A stretch of DNA of 16,004 nt from assembly GCA_964362925.1 (NCBI GenBank), contig CAYIGA010000016.1, positions 1 to 16,004 on the forward strand, in the 5' to 3' direction. The translations under genes and the position numbers were made by a program. The first letter of the stretch is position 1. The number at the start of each line of letters is the position of its first letter. The DNA comes from JANLIQ01 sp964362925 (GTDB lineage: Bacteria > Patescibacteriota > UBA1384 > 2-12-FULL-50-11). The notes beneath the pieces were generated by a model. It saw only the letters and a list, made by a program, of their open reading frames with translations, did no database searches and had not been told where the DNA came from. Shown here piece by piece: positions 1 through 5,937 of the stretch.

Positions 1-80
1 GCGACTATAGCGAGCCGTTTGTCGGCGAGCTTCACGAGCGTACTCGCGACTATAGACAGATTATGGGTTCTAACCCATAA
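1..80 (+). CDS. C-terminal tail of an unidentified protein, cut by the window edge
   Basis: The third frame is open from the window edge to a TAA at 78–80 and gives 25 residues ending ELHERTRDYRQIMGSNP. The composition looks like ordinary protein. It ends 8 bp before the XRE regulator at 89, which is the usual spacing of a toxin–antitoxin pair, so it could be the end of a toxin gene. The visible part does not match a HigB/RelE tail that I recognise. The last six codons lie in the palindrome at 60–81. A 10-bp direct repeat (GCGACTATAG at 1–10 and 46–55) encodes the residues DY twice. Frame 1 is also open here, so coding status is uncertain. Confidence 0.35.
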   Translation, partial: DYSEPFVGELHERTRDYRQIMGSNP

Positions 81-81
81 T
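60..81. repeat. Perfect palindrome, copy 1, just upstream of the XRE regulator
   Basis: Arms ATTATGGGTT and AACCCATAAT (10 bp each) flank a 2-nt centre CT. The element ends 7 bp before the start codon of the regulator at 89. Such a position suits an operator for autorepression by an XRE-type antitoxin. The same core returns in inverse orientation at 606–627, so it could also be the border of an inserted unit. Confidence 0.75.
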
Positions 82-88
82 CGTAGTA

Positions 89-442
89 ATGGGCAGAAGA
101 AAGTTGGTTGTGGTCAAGCCGGGAGATGAGGAGTTCGTTACTATCACAACCGGTGGGCCGAAGAAGGTTTATCGACACCGGAAAGTCCGACGGCTCTTTG
201 TTAATCAAGCCATCTACGATTACCCGCCGGTCGAGTCTGAATTACTGAAGCAAATTGCGACCGAGGTAAAATTGGCTCGATACCGTCATCACCTCTCGCA
301 AGCGAATCTAGCCAAGCTGGCCAAAACTAGCCAATCCGAGATATCTTTACTAGAAAGGGGCAAGGGCAACCCCACTGTGGAATTTCTAGAGCGAGTTGCT
401 GGTGCGCTCGGCCTCAAAGTCACCGCTGATATCAGCTGGTAA
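89..442 (+). CDS. XRE-family HTH regulator, HigA-like antitoxin candidate
   Basis: A 117-residue protein with a C-terminal XRE/Cro helix-turn-helix at about residues 57–111. The helix pair reads LSQANLAKLAKTSQSEISLLE, followed by RGKGNPTVEFLERVAGALGL; the GNP(T) turn and the 'ERVAGALGL' helix are hallmarks of HigA-type antitoxins. The N-terminal 50 residues are basic, beta-like and unassigned; they may bind a partner toxin. HigA proteins bind DNA as dimers, repress their own operon and neutralise an mRNA-cleaving HigB toxin. The palindrome 7 bp upstream is a natural operator candidate. The ATG at 89 lacks a clear Shine-Dalgarno site, as expected if it is translationally coupled to the frame ending at 80. 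The toxin itself is not identified. A solitary phage-type repressor is the alternative. Confidence 0.8.
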   Translation: MGRRKLVVVKPGDEEFVTITTGGPKKVYRHRKVRRLFVNQAIYDYPPVESELLKQIATEVKLARYRHHLSQANLAKLAKTSQSEISLLERGKGNPTVEFLERVAGALGLKVTADISW

Positions 443-706
443 TTTATTCTTCGCCGGAATACCACTTTGGTCGTCCGTGGATGTCGCCAATGAACTCGCT
501 TTTTCGAAGTCGGAGCCCTCGCCGAAGGCGGGTGCGGCGCTCGTAGAAGAGGTCACGACGGTCCAATGTCCGTGGAGCTTCATTGTAAAAAACTGCCAGG
601 GGATGATTATGGGTTAGAACCCATAATCATCCCTTCAGCAAACCTGGCTCGGATTTTGCGGCCCATCCCATTACTAGCTACTACTCTCCGCCCCTACTTT
701 TGCTAA
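443..706. other. Non-coding stretch between the XRE gene and the prgI leader
   Basis: I see no convincing gene in these 264 bp. A frame on the minus strand (386–583) is open but half of it is antisense to the XRE gene. The stretch is GC-rich around 505–545, has a direct repeat GTCCGTGGA at 473–481 and 568–576, and ends with the large palindrome at 600–633. A TG-extended −10-like TAAACT at 704–709 precedes the prgI leader but has no good −35 element. Confidence 0.5.
600..633. repeat. Perfect palindrome, copy 2, 16-bp arms
   Basis: The arms 600–615 and 618–633 pair perfectly around a 2-nt AG centre; with one G·T wobble (599/634) and an A–T pair (598/635) the stem reaches 18 bp. The inner 22 bp (606–627) is the exact reverse complement of the palindrome at 60–81. 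It could fold into a strong RNA hairpin at the end of the XRE transcript. No T-run follows, so it is not a standard intrinsic terminator; an operator or an element border are alternatives. Confidence 0.8.
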
Positions 707-730
707 ACTGGAGTCTGGGAGGGAGAAAGA

Positions 731-874
731 CTGGAAGTTAAAGTACCCCAAAATACAGTCGCCGTTGTCGGCTCGTATCTCTACGAGACAGTCGCCGCAA
801 GAGCTCGTATTTCTCGCCGTGCAGTTGCTCGTCTTGAAATAGACATTCAAATTTTGGGAAATCATGGAGGTTAA
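731..874 (+). pseudogene. Short open frame that copies the PrgI N-terminus (leader peptide or remnant)
   Basis: From CTG at 731 a frame of 47 codons runs to TAA at 872–874, overlapping the prgI start by 11 nt. Its first eight residues, LEVKVPQN, repeat PrgI's MEVKVPQN. Apart from the first base, the four base differences in these eight codons are all at third positions and silent. A purine-rich GGGAGGGAG at 717–725 sits 5 nt before the CTG. The rest is basic (TVAARARISRRAVARLE) and does not resemble PrgI. No ATG, GTG or TTG opens the frame after the stop at 704. Possible readings are a CTG-started leader peptide coupled to prgI, or a decayed partial duplication. No function is assigned. Confidence 0.4.
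755..819 (+). repeat. Imperfect tandem repeat of about 33 bp, two units
   Basis: Unit 1 (755–787) and unit 2 (788–819) share ACAGTCGCCG at their start and GCTCGTAT-TCT in the middle. Unit 1 also holds an inverted repeat CTCGTA/TACGAG (772–777 and 782–787) with a 4-nt loop. The repeat lies inside the short open frame before prgI. Confidence 0.6.
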
Positions 875-1286
875 GGTTCCTCAAAATATTGACATGCAAG
901 ACAAGGTCATCGGGCCGTTGACTTTGGTCCAGTTTTTTTATCTGCTTTTTGGCGGCCTGTTTATCTATTTACTTAACAACTGGACCGCTGGAACATTTTT
1001 GCGACCGCTATTTTGGTTTATCGCCATTCCGGTTGGCTTACTTTCGTTTGCCTTGGCTTTTATCAAGGTTCAGGATCGGCCGTTTATTTATTTCATCGGT
1101 TCATTGGTCCGTTACCTCCAACGACCCCGAACGCGGGTTTGGCAGAAAGGTCAGTACCAGCGCTCCACCCACATCGTCGTTAAAGAAGAGGTCAAAACCG
1201 AAGCCCCTCATAAGGAATTTGATAAGGCTCGGGTTCGAGACATTGTTGGCGTCCTCGACACGCCGTACGGCGAGAATAAAGAATAA
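864..1286 (+). CDS. prgI: PrgI-family membrane protein of a type IV secretion-like system
   Basis: A 140-residue protein that starts with the typical PrgI pattern MEVKVPQNIDMQDKVIGPLT, followed by two membrane helices at about residues 24–43 and 47–67. The C-terminal half is basic, holds LVRYLQRPRTRVW, and should be cytoplasmic. PrgI proteins are small inner-membrane components encoded directly before VirB4/TraC ATPases in Gram-positive and Patescibacteria conjugation-type systems, and probably anchor the ATPase to the membrane. A GGGA at 856–859 lies 4 nt before the ATG, a close Shine-Dalgarno site. The last codons (…ENKE) and the stop fall in an AT-rich repeat (1274–1304) shared with other gene borders here, so the original C-terminus may have been altered by an insertion. 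Confidence 0.85.
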   Translation: MEVKVPQNIDMQDKVIGPLTLVQFFYLLFGGLFIYLLNNWTAGTFLRPLFWFIAIPVGLLSFALAFIKVQDRPFIYFIGSLVRYLQRPRTRVWQKGQYQRSTHIVVKEEVKTEAPHKEFDKARVRDIVGVLDTPYGENKE

Positions 1287-1304
1287 AGAATTATGAATAA
1301 AGAA
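1274..1304. repeat. AT-rich border repeat, left of the four-helix-bundle gene
   Basis: Made of GAATAAA units and the core GAATTATGAATAAAGAA. It matches the reverse complement of 4543–4573 at 29 of 31 bases. It supplies the stop of prgI and the start codon of the next gene. Confidence 0.75.
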
Positions 1305-1709
1305 AAGATCCAGTCGTTCACAGATCTAGTGGTTTGGCGGGAGGCGCATAAATTGGCGGTGGACATTTATCAGACGACAAAGAAATTTCCGAAAGAGGAG
1401 CTCTACGGACTAGCGAGCCAGATGCGACGGGCGGTTGTTTCGATTTCTTCAAATATCGCCGAGGGCTTCGGAAGAATTGGCTATAAGGAAAAGCTACAGT
1501 TTTACTACCTCGCTCACGGCTCATTGACAGAGCTCAAGAATCAACCCCTGATCTCTCTCGATATTGGCTATCTAGCCGAAAGTGAGTTCGACATTCTGGA
1601 TGCTCGACTCATTCAAACCCATCGACTGCTAAGGGGACTGTTGAAAAAGACTCGGGATATTCTTAATTCTAAATTCTTAATTCCTAATTCCATTTCCAAT
1701 GCCAAGTAA
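1293..1709 (+). CDS. Four-helix-bundle protein (S23/intervening-sequence family)
   Basis: A 138-residue protein with the family pattern in order: SFTDLVVWREAHKLAVDIY (8–26), FPKEELYGLASQMRRAVVSI (about 33–52), SNIAEGFGR (54–62) and an LAHGSLTELKN helix (73–83). Homologues are encoded in intervening sequences of 23S rRNA genes and as free-standing small genes, very common in Patescibacteria; some resemble avd proteins of diversity-generating retroelements. The molecular role is unknown. It starts 6 bp after prgI and overlaps virB4 by 11 nt. AT-rich inverted repeats mark both ends (1274–1304 and 1659–1691), and its last ten or so residues (LNSKFLIPNSISNAK) are simply the repeat translated. This looks like a small cassette inserted between prgI and virB4. 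No Shine-Dalgarno site is visible. Confidence 0.85.
   Translation: MNKEKIQSFTDLVVWREAHKLAVDIYQTTKKFPKEELYGLASQMRRAVVSISSNIAEGFGRIGYKEKLQFYYLAHGSLTELKNQPLISLDIGYLAESEFDILDARLIQTHRLLRGLLKKTRDILNSKFLIPNSISNAK
1659..1691. repeat. AT-rich border repeat, right of the four-helix-bundle gene
   Basis: Three ATTCTTAATTC-type units in inverse orientation to the repeat at 1274–1304. The 16 bases at 1675–1690 recur exactly at 15981–15996 near the right end of the window. It overlaps the 3' end of the four-helix-bundle gene and ends 7 bp before the virB4 start. Confidence 0.75.
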
Positions 1710-4374
1710 ATCACCATCAAAGAAAGCCAACCCTTCCGCCACCCAGAAGTATGTCGCCATCTCCGAAATTCGCGATAACGTCGTCGTTTTGAACGATGGC
1801 TCAATTCGCCAAGTTGTTAAGGTCAAACCAGTTTCAATTGAGCTCCGAAGCCAAAAGGAGCAAGACACTGTCATCTATCAATTCCGCAGCTTCTTGAATG
1901 CTTTAAAATTCCCGATTCAAATCACTATTCAGAGTCGGCGGGTCGATTTGAGCCGCTATATCGCCAAACTCCAAGCTATCGGCGCCGATGAACAAAACGA
2001 GCTAATCAAAGTCCAAATCACTGATTACATCGACTTTATCGAACGCCTCTCTAGCGAGGTCAATATTATGGATCGGTCGTATTATGTCATCGTCCCCCAC
2101 AACAAAAACCTCGGCGTTTCGACGACTAAACGGACCTGGATGGACAAAATTCTCGGCGGTAAGAAAAGCAAGGAGACAGTCTATAGCGTCGAGGAATTTG
2201 AGGAGCTGAAAGTCCAGTTGGAAGAAAAAACCCAGATTGTCACCGGTCGTCTAGAAACGCTCGGCATTCAAGCTCGGCCGCTGGAATCGGCCGAGCTCGT
2301 TGAGCTCTACTACAACGTTTATAATCCCGAGGAATCAACCACCCAACACATCGAGGATGTCGCCGAGCTAACCCACTCGGTCATCAAAAAGGGTCAAGAC
2401 CCGAACGCTAACCAAATGACCGACGACGTCACTGACGTCATTAAAGCCGCCCAAGCCGGCGAACTGGCGCCAACCAAAGAAGTCCCGTCGGTTCTGCCGC
2501 CAGCCAAAGATACCCCATCACCTACCACACCGTTATCTACCGACGCCGAGCCGATTATTTCCAAGAAAAAATCCTTGAGTGAAATTATGGCTTCAATCAA
2601 CCCCAAAGAAGCCCGCAACGCGGCCGACACCGAGATGGATATTTTCAAGAAGGGCTTGGCCGATGTGATCGACATTATCTCCCCAGCCGGGATGTCAATC
2701 TCGCCGAGTTACCTCCAAATCGGCTCGTTTTACGCCCGAACAATGTTTGTTTTTACCTATCCGCGCTATTTGTACTCCAGCTGGTTATCGCCAATCTATA
2801 ACTTCGACGCCACCATCGACGTCTCGATGTTTATCTACCCGCTCGAGTCGGCGCTGGTGATGAACCAATTACGTCGTAAAACCACCCAACTTCAGTCGAG
2901 TTTGCAGATCGAGCAGGAAAAGGGCTTGGTTCGTAATCCCGAATTGGAGACGGCTATCGGCGACGTTGAAGAACTCCGGGACACTTTACAAAAAGGCGAG
3001 ACCCGCCTCTTCCAATACTCGCTTTATTTCACTATTTACGCCAAGACGCCCGAGGACTTGCAGAAATTAACCAAACAGATCGAGACGACGCTCGGCGGCA
3101 TGCTCGTTTACTCCAAACCGGCCTTGTTGCAGATGGAGGATGGCTTTAATACCACTCTGCCGCTCGCTTACGACGAACTGCAAATAGTCCGCAATTTAGA
3201 CACCGATTCGCTCTCGACCACCTTTCCCTTCTCTAGCCAGGATATGTCGCACCACGACGGCGTCCTCTATGGTATTAATCTCCATAACAGCTCGCTGGTG
3301 CTCTTTGATCGCTTCCAAATGGAGAACGCTAATCAAGTCGTTTTTGCCAAGTCTGGCGCCGGTAAATCCTACTCGATAAAGCTTGAGGCTCTGCGAACGC
3401 TGATGCTCGGCGCCGAGGTGATTGTTGTCGACCCAGAACGGGAATACCAATCGTTATCGCAAACAATCGGTGGTACCTACATCGATATCTCTCTAAACTC
3501 GGCTCAGAAGATTAACCCCTTCGATCTGCCCAAATTCGTCTCGGCTGACTCGGCCGAAGCGGGCGAGGATGTTTTACGGACGACCATCGCTGGCCTGCAC
3601 GGGCTGATCAGTTTGATGGCCGGTGGCTTAAACGCCGAAGAAGACGCCTTGCTCGATAAAGCCCTTTATGAGACTTACGCTCTCAAAGATATCTCGATCG
3701 ATCCGGCGACCCAAAACAATCCGCCGCCGCTGCTGATCGATTTAGTCGGGGTGCTGTCGAACATGACCGGGGCGGAGCAGTTGGTTAACCGACTAGTCAA
3801 GTTTTCCGAAGGATCGTTTTCTAATTTGTTTAACTCGCCAACTAACATCGATCTGACCAACAAATTCACCGTTTTCTCGATCCGCAATATGGAGGATGAA
3901 CTCCGGCCGTTGGCGATGTATTTGGTTTTAAACTACATCTGGGCGCGGGTCAAGGGCCAACTAAAAAAACGTCTCCTGATTATCGATGAGGCCTGGTGGA
4001 TGATGCGCTTTGAGGATACCGCCAAATTCTTGAACGCGATGACGAAACGCGCCCGCAAATATTTCCTCGGCGTCACCGTCATCAGTCAAGATGTTGAGGA
4101 CTTTATCGACAACGCTTACGGCAAAGCGATTGTTTCCAACTCCGCCACCCAGTTATTGCTCGGCCAGTCGCCGACCGCCGTCGACAAGCTCGCTTCTGTC
4201 TTTAAGCTAACTGACGGCGAGAAGCAATTTTTGCAAACAGCCGATGTCGGCCAAGGACTGTTGGTGGCTGGGGTCGATCGGGCGGCGATTCAAATTATCG
4301 CCTCCTACACCGAAGATCAGTTCATTACCACCAACCCAGAACAGATTTTAAGTATGTTTGGACAAGAAGCGTAG
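1699..4374 (+). CDS. virB4: VirB4/TraC-type secretion ATPase
   Basis: An 891-residue cytoplasmic ATPase of the VirB4/TraC family, the motor of conjugation and type IV secretion systems. The N-terminal domain spans about residues 18–230. A Pro/Thr/Ser-rich, variable linker follows at about 233–290 (PSVLPPAKDTPSPTTPLSTD). The rest is the conserved core. Walker A is AKSGAGKS at 550–557, with Ala in place of the first Gly. Walker B is LLIIDEAWW at 759–767 (D763, E764). The motif SQDVEDF lies further on, as in other VirB4 proteins. The linker and the length are typical of Patescibacteria copies. The ATG at 1699 overlaps the four-helix-bundle gene by 11 nt and lacks a Shine-Dalgarno site; since the repeat runs to 1691, the first residues may have been remodelled by the insertion. 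It should work with PrgI upstream and the wall enzymes downstream. Confidence 0.93.
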   Translation: MPSKSPSKKANPSATQKYVAISEIRDNVVVLNDGSIRQVVKVKPVSIELRSQKEQDTVIYQFRSFLNALKFPIQITIQSRRVDLSRYIAKLQAIGADEQNELIKVQITDYIDFIERLSSEVNIMDRSYYVIVPHNKNLGVSTTKRTWMDKILGGKKSKETVYSVEEFEELKVQLEEKTQIVTGRLETLGIQARPLESAELVELYYNVYNPEESTTQHIEDVAELTHSVIKKGQDPNANQMTDDVTDVIKAAQAGELAPTKEVPSVLPPAKDTPSPTTPLSTDAEPIISKKKSLSEIMASINPKEARNAADTEMDIFKKGLADVIDIISPAGMSISPSYLQIGSFYARTMFVFTYPRYLYSSWLSPIYNFDATIDVSMFIYPLESALVMNQLRRKTTQLQSSLQIEQEKGLVRNPELETAIGDVEELRDTLQKGETRLFQYSLYFTIYAKTPEDLQKLTKQIETTLGGMLVYSKPALLQMEDGFNTTLPLAYDELQIVRNLDTDSLSTTFPFSSQDMSHHDGVLYGINLHNSSLVLFDRFQMENANQVVFAKSGAGKSYSIKLEALRTLMLGAEVIVVDPEREYQSLSQTIGGTYIDISLNSAQKINPFDLPKFVSADSAEAGEDVLRTTIAGLHGLISLMAGGLNAEEDALLDKALYETYALKDISIDPATQNNPPPLLIDLVGVLSNMTGAEQLVNRLVKFSEGSFSNLFNSPTNIDLTNKFTVFSIRNMEDELRPLAMYLVLNYIWARVKGQLKKRLLIIDEAWWMMRFEDTAKFLNAMTKRARKYFLGVTVISQDVEDFIDNAYGKAIVSNSATQLLLGQSPTAVDKLASVFKLTDGEKQFLQTADVGQGLLVAGVDRAAIQIIASYTEDQFITTNPEQILSMFGQEA

Positions 4375-4381
4375 TGGGAAA

Positions 4382-4413
4382 GAATTAAGAATATGGAATA
4401 TAGAATCAAGAAT
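4382..4413. repeat. AT-rich border repeat, left side of the assembly gap
   Basis: GAATTAAGAATATGGAATA followed by TAGAATCAAGAAT starts 7 bp after the virB4 stop and runs into the N stretch. It has the same orientation and composition as the left repeat at 1274–1304. Confidence 0.65.
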
Positions 4414-4513
4414 NNNNNNNNNNNNNNNNNNNNNNNNNNNNNNNNNNNNNNNNNNNNNNNNNNNNNNNNNNNNNNNNNNNNNNNNNNNNNNNNNNNNNNN
4501 NNNNNNNNNNNNN
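4414..4513. other. Assembly gap, exactly 100 N
   Basis: A run of exactly 100 undetermined bases, the usual placeholder for a gap of unknown size. The true length and content are not known. It lies between inverted AT-rich repeats of the kind that flank the four-helix-bundle gene, so a gene may be missing here. Confidence 0.95.
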
Positions 4514-4576
4514 ATAAAAATTCACGGGAAGCAGCTTGGAACTTCTTTATTCATAATTCTAGATTCTTTATTCTAA
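4514..4576 (+). CDS. Possible 3' end of a gene lost in the gap
   Basis: After the gap one frame reads IKIHGKQLGTSLFIILDSLF and stops at 4574–4576. The final residues are a translated AT-rich repeat, exactly as at the C-terminus of the four-helix-bundle gene at 1293–1709. If the gap holds a second such cassette, this is its tail. A second frame is open to 4599, so the call is weak. Confidence 0.25.
   Translation: MKIHGKQLGTSLFIILDSLF
4542..4573. repeat. AT-rich border repeat, right side of the assembly gap
   Basis: The reverse complement of 4543–4573 matches 1274–1304 at 29 of 31 bases. With 4382–4413 it forms an inverted pair around the gap. Confidence 0.75.
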
Positions 4577-4584
4577 GAAATTCC

Positions 4585-4590
4585 GGAGGA
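4585..4590 (+). promoter_or_regulatory. Strong Shine-Dalgarno site GGAGGA
   Basis: GGAGGA lies 8 nt before ATG 4599 and 5 nt before an in-frame TTG at 4596. The spacing and codon favour ATG 4599. It is the clearest ribosome binding site in the window. Confidence 0.8.
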
Positions 4591-4598
4591 ATTTTTTG

Positions 4599-5936
4599 AT
4601 GGCGAAAGAATTACCAGAAGATTTAGAACAGCCAGTACCACCAGAAGAGCCTATTGAACAGCAAGAGCCAGTTTCACCTGGCTTGTCTGATCGAATTCAA
4701 GACGCCCAAGATCAGTACGATCGGGGCAAGGAGCTCTATCAAAAAGGCAAAGAGAAACTGGCCGCTCGGGCCGAAAAGAAGGCTGGAAAGGAAGGGGCAA
4801 AGGAGGGCCTGAAAGGCGTCGAGAAAAAAGGCGCCGAAGCGGCCAAGCGCAAAGTCGCCACCCGAGCTAGTCAAGAAGCGGGCAAAGAGGCCGTCAAAGC
4901 GGCAGCGGGTAAAACCGCGGCTAAAGTCGGGGCGAGCGCCGTGGCCAAGATCGCCGCCGGCTCGGTTATCCCGGTCATCGGCAATATTACCATGGCCGTT
5001 CTAGCCGGATTACAACTTCTCTGGCCGGCGGTCAAAAAATACGGCAAGTACGCCATCTACGCCGTCGCCGTATTGCTGTTGCTCTTAGCCATCCCCTTCG
5101 GCCTGCTCGGTATCAAGAGCGCTCCGCAGTATCCCGCTACCGCCGCGGAAAAAAATCAAGCGACCATCGTTGCCGCTTTGGCGGGGAATCTAGTCGCCGG
5201 CAAGCAAGTGACCCAAAAGAATGTCGACGACATCAAGGCTCGTTATAGGCAATTAGTTAATCTGGCGAAGTCCGATAAAAAGGCGGAAGTAGAAAAACTA
5301 ACCAATGAGATTGTGGCCTTATTAGATCAACTAGTAGGTTTAAACGGCGAGCCGCAAAAAACCTTGCTGGCGAAAATCAAAGAAAAGGAAAAGTCTCTCA
5401 TCGATAAGTACAGCGAGCTGTTTGCCGAAACCGGCACCTGTGCCGACTTAGCGCCATTTTTGGCTAGTGGCAAATTTAAAGTCAGATCCGGCCCCAACGG
5501 AAAAAATATTCTTAAAGGCATAATGACGAATGCCTCTAATCAAGACCAGCCAGCCAGCCCAGATCTATGCAAAGCGTTGCTGGTGGGCCTGAAGGCGGGT
5601 TACACAATTTCGACAGACACATTTTCTTATGGACACGCTCTCAAAACAACAAGCGGTAACAGATCGTTACACTGGTGTGGAGCCGCAATTGATATTAATT
5701 ATATCAACGGCAAGCACGTCGACAATCGAAATGAAGATGTGGGGAAAATTAGCCGCCTTTGGTACGAAGCAAGTCAAAATGGCTCGCTCTTTGTCCGGGA
5801 GCTGATCGTTCCATCCGACTTCCGCCAATATGGACTCAAAGAAAATAGGCCCAAACAGTACTCGGCTAAAATACAGGGCGAGCACGATGACCATATCCAC
5901 CTCGGCGGCCGAATTGCGGCGGGAGCCTGCCAGTGA
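4599..5936 (+). CDS. Membrane-anchored M15-type zinc D,D-/L,D-peptidase
   Basis: A 445-residue protein. Residues 1–45 are acidic and Pro-rich. Residues 45–118 are a Lys/Ala/Glu-rich helical stretch. A hydrophobic region (119–146) and a clear membrane helix (about 151–172) follow. A helical spacer (about 185–275) leads to a C-terminal peptidase domain (about 280–445). This carries the M15/VanY zinc signature SLHWCGAAID (S356, H358, D365) and the second half EHDDHIHLG (H432, H434). Such enzymes cut peptide stems of peptidoglycan. The domain should face outward and remodel the wall for the secretion apparatus, as wall hydrolases do in conjugation operons. Cys281, 324, 360 and 444 could form disulfides. 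The TGA stop is 1 nt before the next ATG, so the two genes are coupled. The exact cleaved bond cannot be told from sequence. Confidence 0.8.
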   Translation: MAKELPEDLEQPVPPEEPIEQQEPVSPGLSDRIQDAQDQYDRGKELYQKGKEKLAARAEKKAGKEGAKEGLKGVEKKGAEAAKRKVATRASQEAGKEAVKAAAGKTAAKVGASAVAKIAAGSVIPVIGNITMAVLAGLQLLWPAVKKYGKYAIYAVAVLLLLLAIPFGLLGIKSAPQYPATAAEKNQATIVAALAGNLVAGKQVTQKNVDDIKARYRQLVNLAKSDKKAEVEKLTNEIVALLDQLVGLNGEPQKTLLAKIKEKEKSLIDKYSELFAETGTCADLAPFLASGKFKVRSGPNGKNILKGIMTNASNQDQPASPDLCKALLVGLKAGYTISTDTFSYGHALKTTSGNRSLHWCGAAIDINYINGKHVDNRNEDVGKISRLWYEASQNGSLFVRELIVPSDFRQYGLKENRPKQYSAKIQGEHDDHIHLGGRIAAGACQ

Positions 5937-5937
5937 A

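Noticed and set aside
386..583. 65-codon frame on the minus strand beginning MKLHGHWTVV
   Set aside because: About 57 bases are antisense to the XRE gene, there is no ribosome binding site and no recognisable protein pattern.
600..635. Palindrome as an intrinsic terminator
   Set aside because: No T-run follows on either strand.
674..865. 63-codon frame on the minus strand opposite the prgI leader
   Set aside because: It is antisense to the frame that shows protein-level similarity to PrgI and has no features of its own.
4596..4598. TTG as start of the M15 gene
   Set aside because: ATG 4599 is the next codon and has the better 8-nt spacing from GGAGGA.
5830..5937. Earlier ATG for the giant protein
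   Set aside because: It would run through the end of the M15 gene and put 36 residues before a clear signal peptide; ATG 5938 directly follows the M15 stop.
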